Shown: positions 47,708-57,369, counted from the first letter of the stretch. The stretch: 64,000 nt of DNA from JAOUGY01 sp963785075 (GCA_963785075.1 CAWATW010000006.1:496001-560000), one strand, 5' to 3'. Numbers and translations are program-made. The notes: a model not told the origin generated them from the sequence alone.

Positions 47708-48250
47708 CTACAAGGGCGCCGGCTGTCGTGGAGCCTCGGTGCGATCGGCTGGCGAAGTCATGATGCTTCGCGCGATGGCAACGAGAGCCAGTACCGTGGT
47801 AACGATCACGCCAGGCGTTGCCACGGCGAATGCCAAGCGATACGTGCCAGTTGCGGCGACAAATGCCTCGTTGTCTCGTGCGTACCACACAAGGATGAAT
47901 CCCGCAACGGAGATGGTGACGAGAGCGAACACGGCGCCGCTGACAATGGCCAATCGGCGGGTCAGTCGAGAACGGCCCGCAACCGCGAGTGCGGCCATTC
48001 CCGAGACGAGTCCGATGATCGTCGAGAGGGCGATTTCCGCTTCAGTCTGTCCGGTTCGCTGCGATGCGTCCCGGATTGAGCTTTCGCTGGTGTAGGTAGG
48101 TACCAACTCTCCGTCCTTGTTGTCCGTGACTTCGGTGGTCTCGCCCATACGGATTGTGTTGGCATCTGCGAGCAATAGGCTCGCGCCGATCCCGGCACCC
48201 CAGATGATAAGAACGGCGAGGAAAGAAACGAGTGGCTTCACTGGCGCCAC
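47708..48250 (-). CDS. Hypothetical membrane protein
   Basis: I do not recognise the family. The 180-aa product has four hydrophobic stretches: PLVSFLAVLIIWGAGIGASLLL at the N-terminus, STIIGLVSGMAALAVAG, LAIVSGAVFALVTISVAGFILVW, and LAFAVATPGVIVTTVLALVAIA. A polar loop of about 45 residues lies between the first and second, probably outside the membrane, and the C-terminus is short and Pro-rich. It ends a few bases from the bidirectional terminator and is convergent with the protease gene. Upstream, the IS21 end begins about 70 bp away. Confidence 0.6.
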   Translation of the reverse strand: MAPVKPLVSFLAVLIIWGAGIGASLLLADANTIRMGETTEVTDNKDGELVPTYTSESSIRDASQRTGQTEAEIALSTIIGLVSGMAALAVAGRSRLTRRLAIVSGAVFALVTISVAGFILVWYARDNEAFVAATGTYRLAFAVATPGVIVTTVLALVAIARSIMTSPADRTEAPRQPAPL

Positions 48251-48326
48251 GGTATCAGTGAGCCGATGCCGCGTCTACGGTTGGCGGCGATGAGATCGAT
48301 CTCCGCTATGACAGGATGAGATGTGC

Positions 48327-48391
48327 GTGATCAACGGAATGCGCGTTCTGTGATCACGGGAATGCGCGGTTTGTGATCGGCGAATTGCGCG
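48327..48391 (+). repeat. Three 19-bp repeats at the left end of an IS21-like element
   Basis: GTGATCAACGGAATGCGCG (48327-48345), GTGATCACGGGAATGCGCG (48350-48368) and GTGATCGGCGAATTGCGCG (48373-48391) repeat with a 23-bp period about 100 bp before the istA fragment. Multiple direct repeats at the termini are a known feature of IS21-family ends and bind the transposase. Confidence 0.7.
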
Positions 48392-48491
48392 GTGGGGTGG
48401 GTTCTTCCTGATGTGAAAGACGCTCGTGGGGTGGCTGCTCCTTCCAGAGTGCGGTGCGACCAAGCATCCGACTCTGGAAGGAGCCCGACCC

Positions 48492-48854
48492 ATGATGACT
48501 CAGGGAGAGTTCATGGACGTGATCAAGCTTCGAGACGCTGGGTGGATGATCGATGAGATCGCCGTCGAGGTGGGGTATCACTCGGGGACGGTCCGCCGCT
48601 GGCTGAAAGCTGGTGGCCCGCCAGCCAGTCGGCGGGTGGATGTCGGCGAGCGGGAGATCGACTCGGCATGGGCGGCTCGGATCCATGCGATGCTGGCTTT
48701 GAATCCGAAGCTGTTGGCGACGTCGATCCACGATCGGCTTCAGGCGGAGGGGTTCGAGGGTTCGTATCCGACGGTTGCCCGGTTCGTTCGTGAGGTTCGG
48801 GGTCCACGGTTGGGACCGATGCGGGGTGTGTGTAAGTCGGGGTGGTCCAGATGA
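48492..48854 (+). pseudogene. IS21-family transposase IstA, 5' fragment
   Basis: The fragment encodes the IstA N-terminus: MTQGEFMDVIKLRDAGWMI and the helix-turn-helix IDEIAVEVGYHSGTVRRWLK, up to the conserved FVREVRGPRLGP. Homology then ends near 48815 where the older IS256-like element begins. The catalytic DDE part, the istB ATPase gene and the right end are missing. It is preceded by the repeats of an IS21 left end. Confidence 0.75.
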
Positions 48855-49684
48855 TCCACGGCTTCGGCTGGTGGGTCTGGAAGGACCTCTCGAATGACGA
48901 CTTCTCCTGGTATTGATGGCGCCGAAGCGGTACAGGCTGCGGCGGAGCGTGACGAGCTGGCGGCGGTGGCTGACCGTCTGGTTGAGCAAGCCCGAGCTGA
49001 GGGGGTTGCGCTCACTGGTGATGGTGGTCTGTTGACCGGTCTGGTGCAGCAGGTTCTGCAGACTACGTTGGAGACCGAGCTGACCGACCACCTTGGATAC
49101 GAACCGCATGCGATGGCGGGTCGGGGAACTCCCGGAACGGCTATTACCCCAAGACGGTCCGCACCGAGGTTGGTGACGTCCGTCTCGATGTGCCCCGGGA
49201 TCGCAAAGGCAGCTTCACACCGGCCACGGTCCCGGTGGGGCAACGCCGCCTGGCCGGTCTGGACCAGGCGATCATCTCCCGGTACGCCAAAGGTCTGACC
49301 ACCGGCGATATTGCAGCTCACCTGGAGGACGTGTGTGACCAGCGGGTCGACCGCTCCACCATCTCCCGAGTGACCGACGCCATCACAGAGGACATGACGG
49401 CCTGGCAGTCTCGTCCCCTCGATGCGGTCTATCCGGTGTTGTTGGTGGACGGGATCCGGATCAAGATCCGGGACGGGTCGGTGACCAACCGGGTCGTGTA
49501 TGTGGTGATGGGCATCAACCTCGAGGGCGACCGTGACATTCTGGGACTGTGGGTTGGACCCACCGGCGGGGAGTCCCCGAAGTTCTGGCTCTCGGTGATG
49601 ACCGAGCTCAAGAACCGGGGCCTGCTCGACGTGTTGGTGGTGTGCTGTGACGGGTTGAAGGGCCTGCCTGATGCGAGCCTGTCA

Positions 49685-51023
49685 GACGCTCCCTTGTCAA
49701 GCAGTGGTGGTGACGGCTGCTGTTCTGGCTTTCTCGTCTCTCCACATGCGGCGGATGACTCGGTTGGCGAGGTGGCGTTTGTGGGCTCGGCGGGCTTCGC
49801 GCCGGGTCTTGCCTTCGGTGGTCTTGCGATCCAGATAGGTGCGGGCGTCTCGGCGGTCGCGTTGTTGGGTGACGCTGGCGATGTAGAGCACACTGTTGAT
49901 GCGCCGGTTGCCTTTGAAGTCGAGCCGATGTTTGACGGGTTCGCTGTCGCCTTCTCCTGAGGAGAGGGCGACGGCTCCGGTGCCGCACCATCGTGCGAAC
50001 TTGGACTCGCGGGCGAACCGGAACGGGTCACCGACTTCACAGATCAGGGTGGCGGCGGCGATGGGGCCGATGCCGGGTTCGTCACGCAGCGTGGTGCCAT
50101 GCTGGTCGAGGAGCTCATCGATGAGGCGTTCGAGGCGACGGATCTCCCGCCGAGCGTCACGGTCTTGGTCGACCAACGCCAGCAGCCACGACAGCCGATA
50201 CTCGCCGGCGAGGGTCGACACGCAAGTGGCGTCGATGGTCTCAAGGCGACGCAGCCGAGACTCGATCTTGCCCTTGGCGTTGAGCTGGTCACGGATCTCG
50301 GTGGGGAGTTTGGCGATCTGATCGGCAACATGGTGCAGTAGCAGGGTGCGGGTTGCGACCAGGGCTCTGCGGTGTTCGAGCACAGCCTCGATCTTGGCGA
50401 CCAACGGGTCATATGTCTCGAGTGCCTGGACTGGGCCGAGGGAGGGTTCGGCCAGCAGGGCCCGTGCGGTGGCGACAGCATCGACGACATCGGTCTTCTC
50501 CAAGCGACGGGAACGTCGCTGCGCCGCCGAACGCTGCGGTGGGACTTCGCGTGCATCGAAGCCGGCAGCCACGAGCGCGACCGCGATGTGGGCTCCCCAG
50601 CTGGCCGATCCCTCAACTCCAACGGTGTGAACACCGTAGGTAGTCAACAGGTCGATCGCTGACGTGTATCCTTGCGCCGAGTTTGGGAACGTCTCGTGGG
50701 TGATCTCGACGCCGTTCGGGTCGACGACGCCGACGGTGAACTGGTGCTGATGCGGGTCGATGCCGCCGACGGGTCCTGTCATCATGAGCTCCTCCTGCTG
50801 GATGCAACGCCGGTAGGTCCGGGATCGGCAGGGGCGCTTCGTCACAACCGAGTCGAGTCACACAGGCTCCCTTCAAGACAGGAGCGCTCCTGCCGGCCCC
50901 ACGCCCGGCGCGACAGGTCTGACAACAGGCACAAGGCCACAACTCTGGTCGAGTCAGCACCGAACGCAGGACCGGACCGTAACCCCCTGGATGGAGGCCC
51001 GGCGAGCCTCAGGATGACACTCG
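49685..51023. mobile_element. IS110-family element inserted in the left terminal repeat of IS256
   Basis: Comparing the two ends of the host IS256 element shows about 1.34 kb of extra DNA in its left end. This is a normal IS110 length and contains one intact IS110-type transposase gene. No terminal inverted repeats are visible, as usual for this family. Boundaries are accurate only to a few bases. Confidence 0.65.
49697..50785 (-). CDS. IS110-family transposase (DEDD type)
   Basis: A 362-aa transposase with the N-terminal RuvC-like DEDD domain (Asp in GGIDPHQHQF, Glu in VGVEGSASWG, Asp pair in KTDVVDAVATA) and the C-terminal Transposase_20 domain containing EPGIGPIAAATLICEVGD and the Ser-bearing GNRRINSVLYIAS segment. 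The ATG at 50785 has AGGAGGAG upstream. It is intact, unlike the unrelated IS110 remnant at 10.6-11.6 kb. It lies within the left end of an IS256 copy. Confidence 0.88.
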   Translation of the reverse strand: MMTGPVGGIDPHQHQFTVGVVDPNGVEITHETFPNSAQGYTSAIDLLTTYGVHTVGVEGSASWGAHIAVALVAAGFDAREVPPQRSAAQRRSRRLEKTDVVDAVATARALLAEPSLGPVQALETYDPLVAKIEAVLEHRRALVATRTLLLHHVADQIAKLPTEIRDQLNAKGKIESRLRRLETIDATCVSTLAGEYRLSWLLALVDQDRDARREIRRLERLIDELLDQHGTTLRDEPGIGPIAAATLICEVGDPFRFARESKFARWCGTGAVALSSGEGDSEPVKHRLDFKGNRRINSVLYIASVTQQRDRRDARTYLDRKTTEGKTRREARRAHKRHLANRVIRRMWRDEKARTAAVTTTA

Positions 51024-51099
51024 GATCCTCTGTGTAAGGGGGTTGGCCTGACATGATGGCTCCTGGCGACAGTCAGGGGTCCGTGAAAGGACCGATCTG

Positions 51100-52398
51100 A
51101 TGACAGAGAAGAAGACGATCACCGATGCTGTGGAGTCCCAGGGGTTGCGTGGCGCCGATGGGACACCGTTGGTGTCCGAGGACGTGTTGGACGAGTTGAT
51201 GGGCCGGGTCCAGGCCGAGGGCGCCGAGTTGTTGGGCCCGGACGGGTTGTTGTCGCAGGTGACCAAGGCGGTGCTGGAACGAGCCTTGGAAGAGGAACTG
51301 ACCGACGAGTTGGGCTATGAGAAGCATGATCCGGCGGGCCGAGGGTCGGGTAACTCGCGGAACGGCACCACACCGAAGACGTTGTTGACCGAGATCGGCG
51401 CCGTCGACCTGGCGGTGCCCCGTGACCGTAACGGCTCGTTTGAACCCAGGATCGTTCCCAAAGGCGTGAACAAGCTTGCCGGGTTCACCGACCGGATCGT
51501 CGCTCTCTATGCGCGGGGGATGACGGTGCGGGACATCCGAGCTCACCTGGCCGAGATGTATGACGTCGACGTGTCTCCGGACTTGATCTCACGAGTGACC
51601 GATGGGGTCGTCGAAGAACTCGAGGAGTGGCGGAACCGGCCTCTCGACGCGGTGTATCCGATCGTCTACATCGACGCTCTCGTGGTCAAGATCCGGGATG
51701 GGATCGTTGAGAACCGTCCCGCCTATCTCGCCGTTGGAGTTGATTTGGAGGGACGTAAACACGTCCTTGGGATCTGGATCGGCGACAGCAACGGGGAAGG
51801 CGCCAAGTTCTGGCTGTCAGTGCTGACCGAGATCCGCAACCGGGGCGTCGAGGACGTACTGATCGTGGCCTGTGACGGGTTGAAGGGCCTGCCCGAGGCG
51901 ATCGAAGCGGTCTGGCCGCAAGCCGTCGTCCAAACCTGTGTCATTCACCTGCTGCGGGCGTCGTTCCGATACGGCAACAGCGACGACCGCAAAAGGATCG
52001 CCGCCGGGCTCCGGCCCATCTACACGGCAGCGACGGTAGAGGCCGCCGAGACGGCGATGGACGAGTTCGAAGCCGGGATCGGCGCCAAGTACCCGGCGAT
52101 CGTCAGACTCTGGCGAGCGAGCTGGGACGTCTTCACGCCGTTCCTTCAGTTCCCAGCTGAGATCCGCCGGGTCGTGTACACGACCAACATGATCGAGTCG
52201 ATCAACTATCAGCTGCGGAAGGTCACCAAGAACCGGGGACACTTCCCGTCAGAGAAGGCAGCATTGAAGCTGCTCTATCTGGCGATCCGTAACATCAGCA
52301 ACGAGAGAGGAGGACAAGCCGGCACCGGAACATGGGGATGGAAGACGTGCCTCAACCAGCTCGCCATCTACTTCCCCGGGCGATTCGAAGTCGCCTAA
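51100..52398 (+). CDS. IS256-family (Mutator) transposase, intact
   Basis: A 432-aa Mutator-type transposase. Motifs in order are LTDELGYEKHD, GNSRNGTTPKT, VPRDRNGSFEP, the first catalytic Asp in VYIDALVVKIRDG, the second in IVACDGLKGLPEAI, CVIHLLRAS, and the Glu-containing YTTNMIESINYQLRK. The length is typical. The ATG follows a GAAAGGA sequence. Its own copy is full length, but its element has lost part of the left terminal repeat to the IS110, so self-mobilisation may be impaired. Confidence 0.9.
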   Translation: MTEKKTITDAVESQGLRGADGTPLVSEDVLDELMGRVQAEGAELLGPDGLLSQVTKAVLERALEEELTDELGYEKHDPAGRGSGNSRNGTTPKTLLTEIGAVDLAVPRDRNGSFEPRIVPKGVNKLAGFTDRIVALYARGMTVRDIRAHLAEMYDVDVSPDLISRVTDGVVEELEEWRNRPLDAVYPIVYIDALVVKIRDGIVENRPAYLAVGVDLEGRKHVLGIWIGDSNGEGAKFWLSVLTEIRNRGVEDVLIVACDGLKGLPEAIEAVWPQAVVQTCVIHLLRASFRYGNSDDRKRIAAGLRPIYTAATVEAAETAMDEFEAGIGAKYPAIVRLWRASWDVFTPFLQFPAEIRRVVYTTNMIESINYQLRKVTKNRGHFPSEKAALKLLYLAIRNISNERGGQAGTGTWGWKTCLNQLAIYFPGRFEVA

Positions 52399-53042
52399 CC
52401 CATGAACCGAGCCGACCCTCTTACACAGACATCATGACAGGCCCCCTGATGCGGCACGAGCTGCCTGGCCCCTCGTTGACGTCCAGTTGTGTGGTGCATC
52501 TGATCCGCAACACGTTCCGGTTCGCCTCCAAGGCCGACTGGGAGAAGCTGGCCCGGGATCTCCGCCCGGTCTACACCGCCGCGTCGGAAGCAGACGCAAA
52601 GGAACGCTTCTCAGAGTTCACCGAAACGTGGGGTGGCAAGTATCCCGCCATCGTGCGGCTCTGGGAGAACGCCTGGAGCGAGTTCGCACCCTTCTTGGAC
52701 TACTCGCCGGTGATCCGCAAGGTGAGCTACAACACAAACTCGGTGGAGTCGCTCCACGCCCGGATGCGGCGAGCCACCCGAGCCAGTGGGCATTTCCCCC
52801 ACCGAGCAGGCCGCACTCAAATGCCTCTACCTGGTGGTGCGTAGTCTGGACCCCACCGGCCGCGGGAGGAAACGCTGGATGAACCGATGGAAGGCAGCAC
52901 TCAACGCCTTCGCCATCACCTTCGAAGGCCGCATCCTCCCCACCGACCGATAACCATGCCAACAGCATGTACACCGAAGATCGGACAGTCCCCGAACCAA
53001 CAGGTCCCAAAAAGCAGTTTGTCACTAACTGCGAACACGCCA

Positions 53043-53409
53043 GTTGTGAGGTGCGGGTCGTGGTGATCGTCGGGGTCGATGTGCACCGTGACATCTGTGA
53101 ACCGGCAGATCCGATGGAACAGCTCGTGCCTCACTGCCTCGGCCACGCCGTGTCGGCCAGGAGGGCGACCGACCCGGTCGCCGCGACCACCAGCACCTGG
53201 AGCACAGCCGTGATCATGAGACCGGCCAGCGAGATCTTCACAGCCCGGATCCCGCGGTCCGAGGTCGCCAGGGACGAGTCCAGCTTGTCCACCGTGTCGT
53301 GGCTGTGCGGCCGGTAGAGCTCCTTCAATCGACCCAACACTCCGGTCGGATGGTCGTGGTCGTGATGCGCGTCACCATGATCCTCGTCGTGGTCGGGGCG
53401 GGCGGACAC
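53043..53409 (-). pseudogene. Second CDF efflux gene copy with internal deletion
   Basis: From GTG 53409 (same ribosome site as the intact copy) the sequence encodes the His-rich tail (HHDHDHPTG) and the first membrane helix to VALLADT. It then jumps to the C-terminal domain near 53150, continuing HGVAEAVRHELFHR and TVHIDPDDHHDPHLTT in another frame, so a stop follows (LLADTAWPRQ). About 210 codons including five helices are missing. Homology ends near 53043, close to the older IS256 end. Its N-terminal part differs from the intact copy at several residues, so it is not a very recent copy. Confidence 0.75.
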
Positions 53410-53477
53410 TCGTCTCCTTTGCCAGTGGACCGTCCGCAAGCATATGCCAGTGTCGCGAGCGTGACCGACGATCGGCG

Positions 53478-56400
53478 TCAGACGTTGCGACGGTACTGGC
53501 CGCCGACCTCGAACAACGCTTGTGTGATCTGACCGAGCGTGCAATGTCGTACGGCCTCCATGAGGGCGGCGAACACATTGCCACCCGAAGTCGCTGCCTG
53601 CTGCAGCAGAGCGAGCTGTTCGTCCGCCTGTCCCCCATGCTCCTGGCGGAACCGACGGACGCGGTGGAGCTGGGACTGTTTCTGTGCTTCGGTAGCGCGG
53701 GCGAGCTCGAGCTCGGGCACCTCCTCGGGCGAGTCCGAGAGGAACGTGTTCACACCGATGATCGGGAGCGACCCGTCGTGTTTGCGTTGCTCGTAGCGCA
53801 TCGACTCGTCCTGGATCTTGCCACGCTGATATCCGGTCTCCATCGCGCCGAGCACGCCGCCACGGGTGGACAGGCGGTCGAACTCGTCGAGTACCGCCGC
53901 CTCCACGAGGTCGGTCAGCTCTTCGACGATGGCGGCGCCCTGCAGCGGGTTCTCGTTGCTGGCCAGACCCCACTCCTGGTCGATGATCATTTGGATGGCA
54001 AGGGCGCGCCGCACCGAAGACGCGGTCGGGGTGGTGACCGCTTCGTCGAAAGCGTTGGTGTGGAGCGAGTTGGCGTTGTCGTAGATGGCGCAAAGTGCCT
54101 GCAGCGTGGTTCGGATGTCGTTGAAGCTCATCTCTTGGGCGTGCAACGATCGACCGGAAGTCTGGATGTGGTACTTCAACCGCTGCGACCGCTCGTTGGC
54201 GCCGTACAGGTCTCTCATGGCGATGGCCCAGATCCGTCTGGCCACCCGGCCCATCACGGTGTACTCGGCGTCCATCCCATTCGAGAAGAAGAACGAGAAG
54301 TTCGGGGCATACCCGTCGATGTCCATGCCCCGGGCCCGGTAGGACTCGACGTACGTGAACCCGTTCGAGAGCGTGAAGGCAAGCTGTGAGATGGGGTTGG
54401 CCCCGGCCTCTGCGATGTGATATCCGCTGATCGACACCGAGTAGAAGTTGCGGACGTCGTGGTCGATGAACCATTGCTGCACGTCTGCCATGCATCGAAG
54501 CGAGAACTCGGTGGAGAAGATGCAGGTGTTCTGGCCCTGATCCTCTTTGAGGATGTCCGCTTGAACCGTGCCACGCACGGTCGACACCGTCCGGGCGGAG
54601 ATGGCGTTACGTTCCTCCACCGACGGCTCCCGTCCGATGTCCGCGACGAAGCGGTCGATCTGCTGATCGATCGCGGTGTTGAAGTACATCGCCAAGATCG
54701 TGGGAGCGGGGCCGTTGATCGTCATCGAGACCGACGTGGCGGGATCACACAGATCGAAGCCGGAGTAGAGCACCTTCATGTCGTCGAGAGTGGCGACCGA
54801 AACACCCGATGTCCCCACTTTCCCGTACACGTCCAGCCGTTCCTCGGGATCACGCCCGTACAGAGTGACGGAGTCGAAGGCGGTGGACAGTCGAACTGCG
54901 GGCTGCCCTTGTGCCAGAAGATGGAACCTCCGGTTCGTGCGAGCAGGATCCCCTTCTCCTGCGAACATCCGGGCGGGCGCCTCGGCGTCGCGTTTGAACG
55001 GGAACACCCCTGCGGTGAACGGAAAGCTGCCGGGCAGGTTCTCGGAGCGGAGGAACCGGATGATCTCGCCATCGTCTCGAGAACGCGGGAGCGCAACTCG
55101 TGGCACCCGCGTACCGGACAACGTCTCACGAGTGAGGGGGACTCTGAACTCTCGGCCGCGCACCGTGTAGACGTACTGGTCGCCGGAGTAGTCCTCGATC
55201 GTCTGCTTCCACTGCGCCAGAAGTGCGGCAGTGTCGCCATCGAGGCGATCCTCGATCTCCTCGAGCTTCGCCTTGACCGCGGCCACGGCGTGGGTGTCAT
55301 CCAGTCCCTCGATCACAGCCTGATGCTGCTGACGCATTCGGGCGAGGCCCGCCTGCTCCTCGGTATGACGATGGTACGCACGGACTGTCTCGGCGATCTC
55401 CGAGAGGTAGCGCTCGCGCCCGGGCGGCATGACCGCTGCCAGATGCGTCGAAACCTTGGTGTCGGGCCGTAGAAGTTGCCCGTCGGCCGATGGCGCCCAT
55501 CCGAGCAGGTCTTTCAGAGCGAAGTACAGAGCAGTGACACCGTCGTCGTCGAAGCGAGCCGCGCTCGTGCCGAACACGGGCATGTCCTCCCAGGCGGCGT
55601 CGAAGGCGTGGCGGTTCCGAATCATCTGTCGCGCCACATCACGTCGGGCGTCTTCGGCGCCGCGCCGCTCGAATTTGTTGATCGCAACGACATCGGCGAA
55701 ATCGAGCATGTCGATCTTCTCGAGTTGAGAAGCCGCTCCGAACTCGGGCGTCATCACGTAGAGCGACCGGTCGACGAAACCGGTGATGCCCGAGTCGCCC
55801 TGGCCGATGCCCGGGGTCTCGACGATCACGAGATCGTTCCCGGCGGCTTTGCATGCCGCGACCACTTCGCCGAGAAAGCCCATCAGCTCCGATCCGGTAG
55901 ATCGAGTGGCGAGCGATCGGAAGAACACGCGTCCAGCGGAGATGGTGTTCATGCGGATGCGGTCTCCCAATAGCGCCCCACCGCTCTTCCGTCGGGATGG
56001 GTCGATGGCGATGACGGCGATCCGCAGCTTGTCGGAGAGATCACGGCGGAAACGGCGTACGAGCTCATCGACCAAAGACGATTTGCCGGCGCCTCCGGTG
56101 CCCGTGATCCCCAGCACAGGCACCGACCGCGCCTCGGCTGCACGGACGAGTTCCGCCATGTCGTTCGAGTCCGCCCGTCCAGATTCGATCACCGTGATCG
56201 CTGTCGCCAAGGCTCCCTCATCTCCGGCGAGCACCCCATGCACGTCGATGCCTCCGGCCGCCAGGTCGAAGTCACCCGCCTCAATCATGAGGTTGACCAT
56301 TCCAGGGAGGCCGTACTGCTGGCCATCTGCGGGCGAGAAGATCCGGCGCACTCCTCTGGCCTGGAGCAGCTCGATCTCGTCAGGCACGATGACGCCGCCA

Positions 56401-56711
56401 CCGCCTCCGAAGACCTCGACATGTCCCGCACCTCGCCGTGCGAGCTCGGAGACCAGATAGGTGAAGTACTCGACGTGGCCGCCCTGATACGACGATACGG
56501 CAACGCCCTGCACATGCTCCTGCACTGCTGCCGTCACCACGTCGTCGACCGACCGATCATGACCAAGATGGATCACTTCGGCTCCTTGAGACTGCAGCAG
56601 CCGCCTGATGATGTTGATCGAGGCGTCGTGGCCGTCGAAGAGGCTTCCGGCCGTCACAAAACGGACGGGATGCTCGGGTACATGGAGCGCGGGCGCAGTG
56701 GTGTCGGTCAT
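53478..56711 (-). CDS. icmF: Fused isobutyryl-CoA mutase with G-protein chaperone (IcmF)
   Basis: A 1077-aa adenosylcobalamin enzyme interconverting isobutyryl-CoA and n-butyryl-CoA (some members act on other short acyl-CoAs). Domain order is the N-terminal B12-binding domain with Asp26/His28 in LFDGHDAS, then a MeaB-like GTPase with P-loop GITGTGGAGKSS near residue 200, a linker, and the mutase TIM barrel from about residue 500 (YVYTVRGREFRVPLTRET, then LSVDYGP-region residues such as VATLDDMKVLYSGFDL and SISGYHIAEAGANP). The ATG at 56711 is used; ATG 56738 is possible. A MarR regulator lies 64 bp upstream, and a CDF copy follows after 68 bp. The 3' part is duplicated at 43110-44875. Confidence 0.93.
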   Translation of the reverse strand: MTDTTAPALHVPEHPVRFVTAGSLFDGHDASINIIRRLLQSQGAEVIHLGHDRSVDDVVTAAVQEHVQGVAVSSYQGGHVEYFTYLVSELARRGAGHVEVFGGGGGVIVPDEIELLQARGVRRIFSPADGQQYGLPGMVNLMIEAGDFDLAAGGIDVHGVLAGDEGALATAITVIESGRADSNDMAELVRAAEARSVPVLGITGTGGAGKSSLVDELVRRFRRDLSDKLRIAVIAIDPSRRKSGGALLGDRIRMNTISAGRVFFRSLATRSTGSELMGFLGEVVAACKAAGNDLVIVETPGIGQGDSGITGFVDRSLYVMTPEFGAASQLEKIDMLDFADVVAINKFERRGAEDARRDVARQMIRNRHAFDAAWEDMPVFGTSAARFDDDGVTALYFALKDLLGWAPSADGQLLRPDTKVSTHLAAVMPPGRERYLSEIAETVRAYHRHTEEQAGLARMRQQHQAVIEGLDDTHAVAAVKAKLEEIEDRLDGDTAALLAQWKQTIEDYSGDQYVYTVRGREFRVPLTRETLSGTRVPRVALPRSRDDGEIIRFLRSENLPGSFPFTAGVFPFKRDAEAPARMFAGEGDPARTNRRFHLLAQGQPAVRLSTAFDSVTLYGRDPEERLDVYGKVGTSGVSVATLDDMKVLYSGFDLCDPATSVSMTINGPAPTILAMYFNTAIDQQIDRFVADIGREPSVEERNAISARTVSTVRGTVQADILKEDQGQNTCIFSTEFSLRCMADVQQWFIDHDVRNFYSVSISGYHIAEAGANPISQLAFTLSNGFTYVESYRARGMDIDGYAPNFSFFFSNGMDAEYTVMGRVARRIWAIAMRDLYGANERSQRLKYHIQTSGRSLHAQEMSFNDIRTTLQALCAIYDNANSLHTNAFDEAVTTPTASSVRRALAIQMIIDQEWGLASNENPLQGAAIVEELTDLVEAAVLDEFDRLSTRGGVLGAMETGYQRGKIQDESMRYEQRKHDGSLPIIGVNTFLSDSPEEVPELELARATEAQKQSQLHRVRRFRQEHGGQADEQLALLQQAATSGGNVFAALMEAVRHCTLGQITQALFEVGGQYRRNV

Positions 56712-56775
56712 CGGGGTTCCGGGAAAGCGAGCAATCATAGGACATCCTACTATCCCGGACGACGCGAGACAGCAG

Positions 56776-57273
56776 TCAGAAGTCCCCAGCCGTCCTGCGC
56801 ATCTCTCTGAGCGCCCCCACCAGAGCGCCGATCTGCGCCGAGTCGAGACCGGGATCGAGGAACACCGTGGCATTCAAGTGATCCGTCGCCTGGAGAGCGC
56901 GACGACGGCCCACCTCAGTGAGGACTGCGAGCTTGGTCCGGCCATCGGTGGGGTGTGGTTCCCGGTTGACGAATCCCTGCTTCTGGAGCCGATCGACCGC
57001 GCTGGTCACACTCGTGGGATGAACTTGGAGTCGTGATCCTATGACCACGAGCGGCAGCGAACCTCGCTTGCTGAAGTGCAGCAGCATCAGGATCTCGTAC
57101 CGCGCAAACGACAGATCCAGGTCTCGCAGCTGATCGTCGATCCGTGCGAGAAGGATCTGCTGGGCTCGGAAGATCGAGGTCACGACAGCCATGCCATCGG
57201 CCGCCTCAGTCCAACCGCGAGCGATCCAGAGCCGCCGCGCTTCTTCGATCGGATCGAACGGGAGCGGCGGCAA
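56776..57273 (-). CDS. MarR-family transcriptional regulator
   Basis: A 165-aa winged-helix regulator. The N-terminal helix WIARGWTEAADGMAVVTSIFR leads to the DNA-binding core with YEILMLLHFSKRGSLPLVVIGSRL, recognition helix HPTSVTSAVDRLQKQGFV and the wing REPHPTDGRTKLAVLT. The start is a TTG at 57273 with GGAGG seven bases upstream; the conserved N-terminal helix rules out the later ATG. Being 64 bp upstream of icmF on the same strand, it probably controls the mutase operon, perhaps in response to an acyl-CoA, which is inference. Confidence 0.85.
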   Translation of the reverse strand: MPPLPFDPIEEARRLWIARGWTEAADGMAVVTSIFRAQQILLARIDDQLRDLDLSFARYEILMLLHFSKRGSLPLVVIGSRLQVHPTSVTSAVDRLQKQGFVNREPHPTDGRTKLAVLTEVGRRRALQATDHLNATVFLDPGLDSAQIGALVGALREMRRTAGDF

Positions 57274-57369
57274 GGCGAATCCTCCGAGGCTTGGCGTCGG
57301 CCAGCCTAGGTCGACCGGTCGGGACCTTCCGCACTTGCCGAGGCCTCACCCGTACCGGAAGGTGAGCAC

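Larger units (their letters stand above)
49667..52453. mobile_element. Younger IS256-family element with 9-bp target duplication, itself carrying an IS110
   Basis: CCTGATGCG occurs at 49667-49675 and 52445-52453, the size of duplication expected for IS256. The inner ends are AGCCTGTCA (49676-49684) and its near-complement TGACAGGCC at the right. The left end is interrupted right after AGCCTGTCA and resumes about 1.34 kb later with TCTGTGTAAG, matching the right end read in reverse (TGATGTCTGTGTAAG). Confidence 0.75.
48894..52953 (+). pseudogene. IS256-family (Mutator) transposase, older copy, split and frameshifted
   Basis: The 5' half (48894-49675) reads ETELTDHLGYEPH, then after a frameshift near 49125 VPRDRKGSFTPATVP, RVDRSTISRVTD and CCDGLKGLPDA. 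The 3' half resumes at 52454 with RAAWPLVDVQ and continues as CVVHLIRNTFRF, KYPAIVRLWENAWSEF and YNTNSVESLHARMRRATR, ending ILPTDR at 52953. Two more frameshifts (near 52486 and 52800) are visible. The gap between the halves is a younger IS256 flanked by a 9-bp duplication. Element ends are near 48.81 and 53.00 kb but could not be fixed exactly. Confidence 0.8.
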
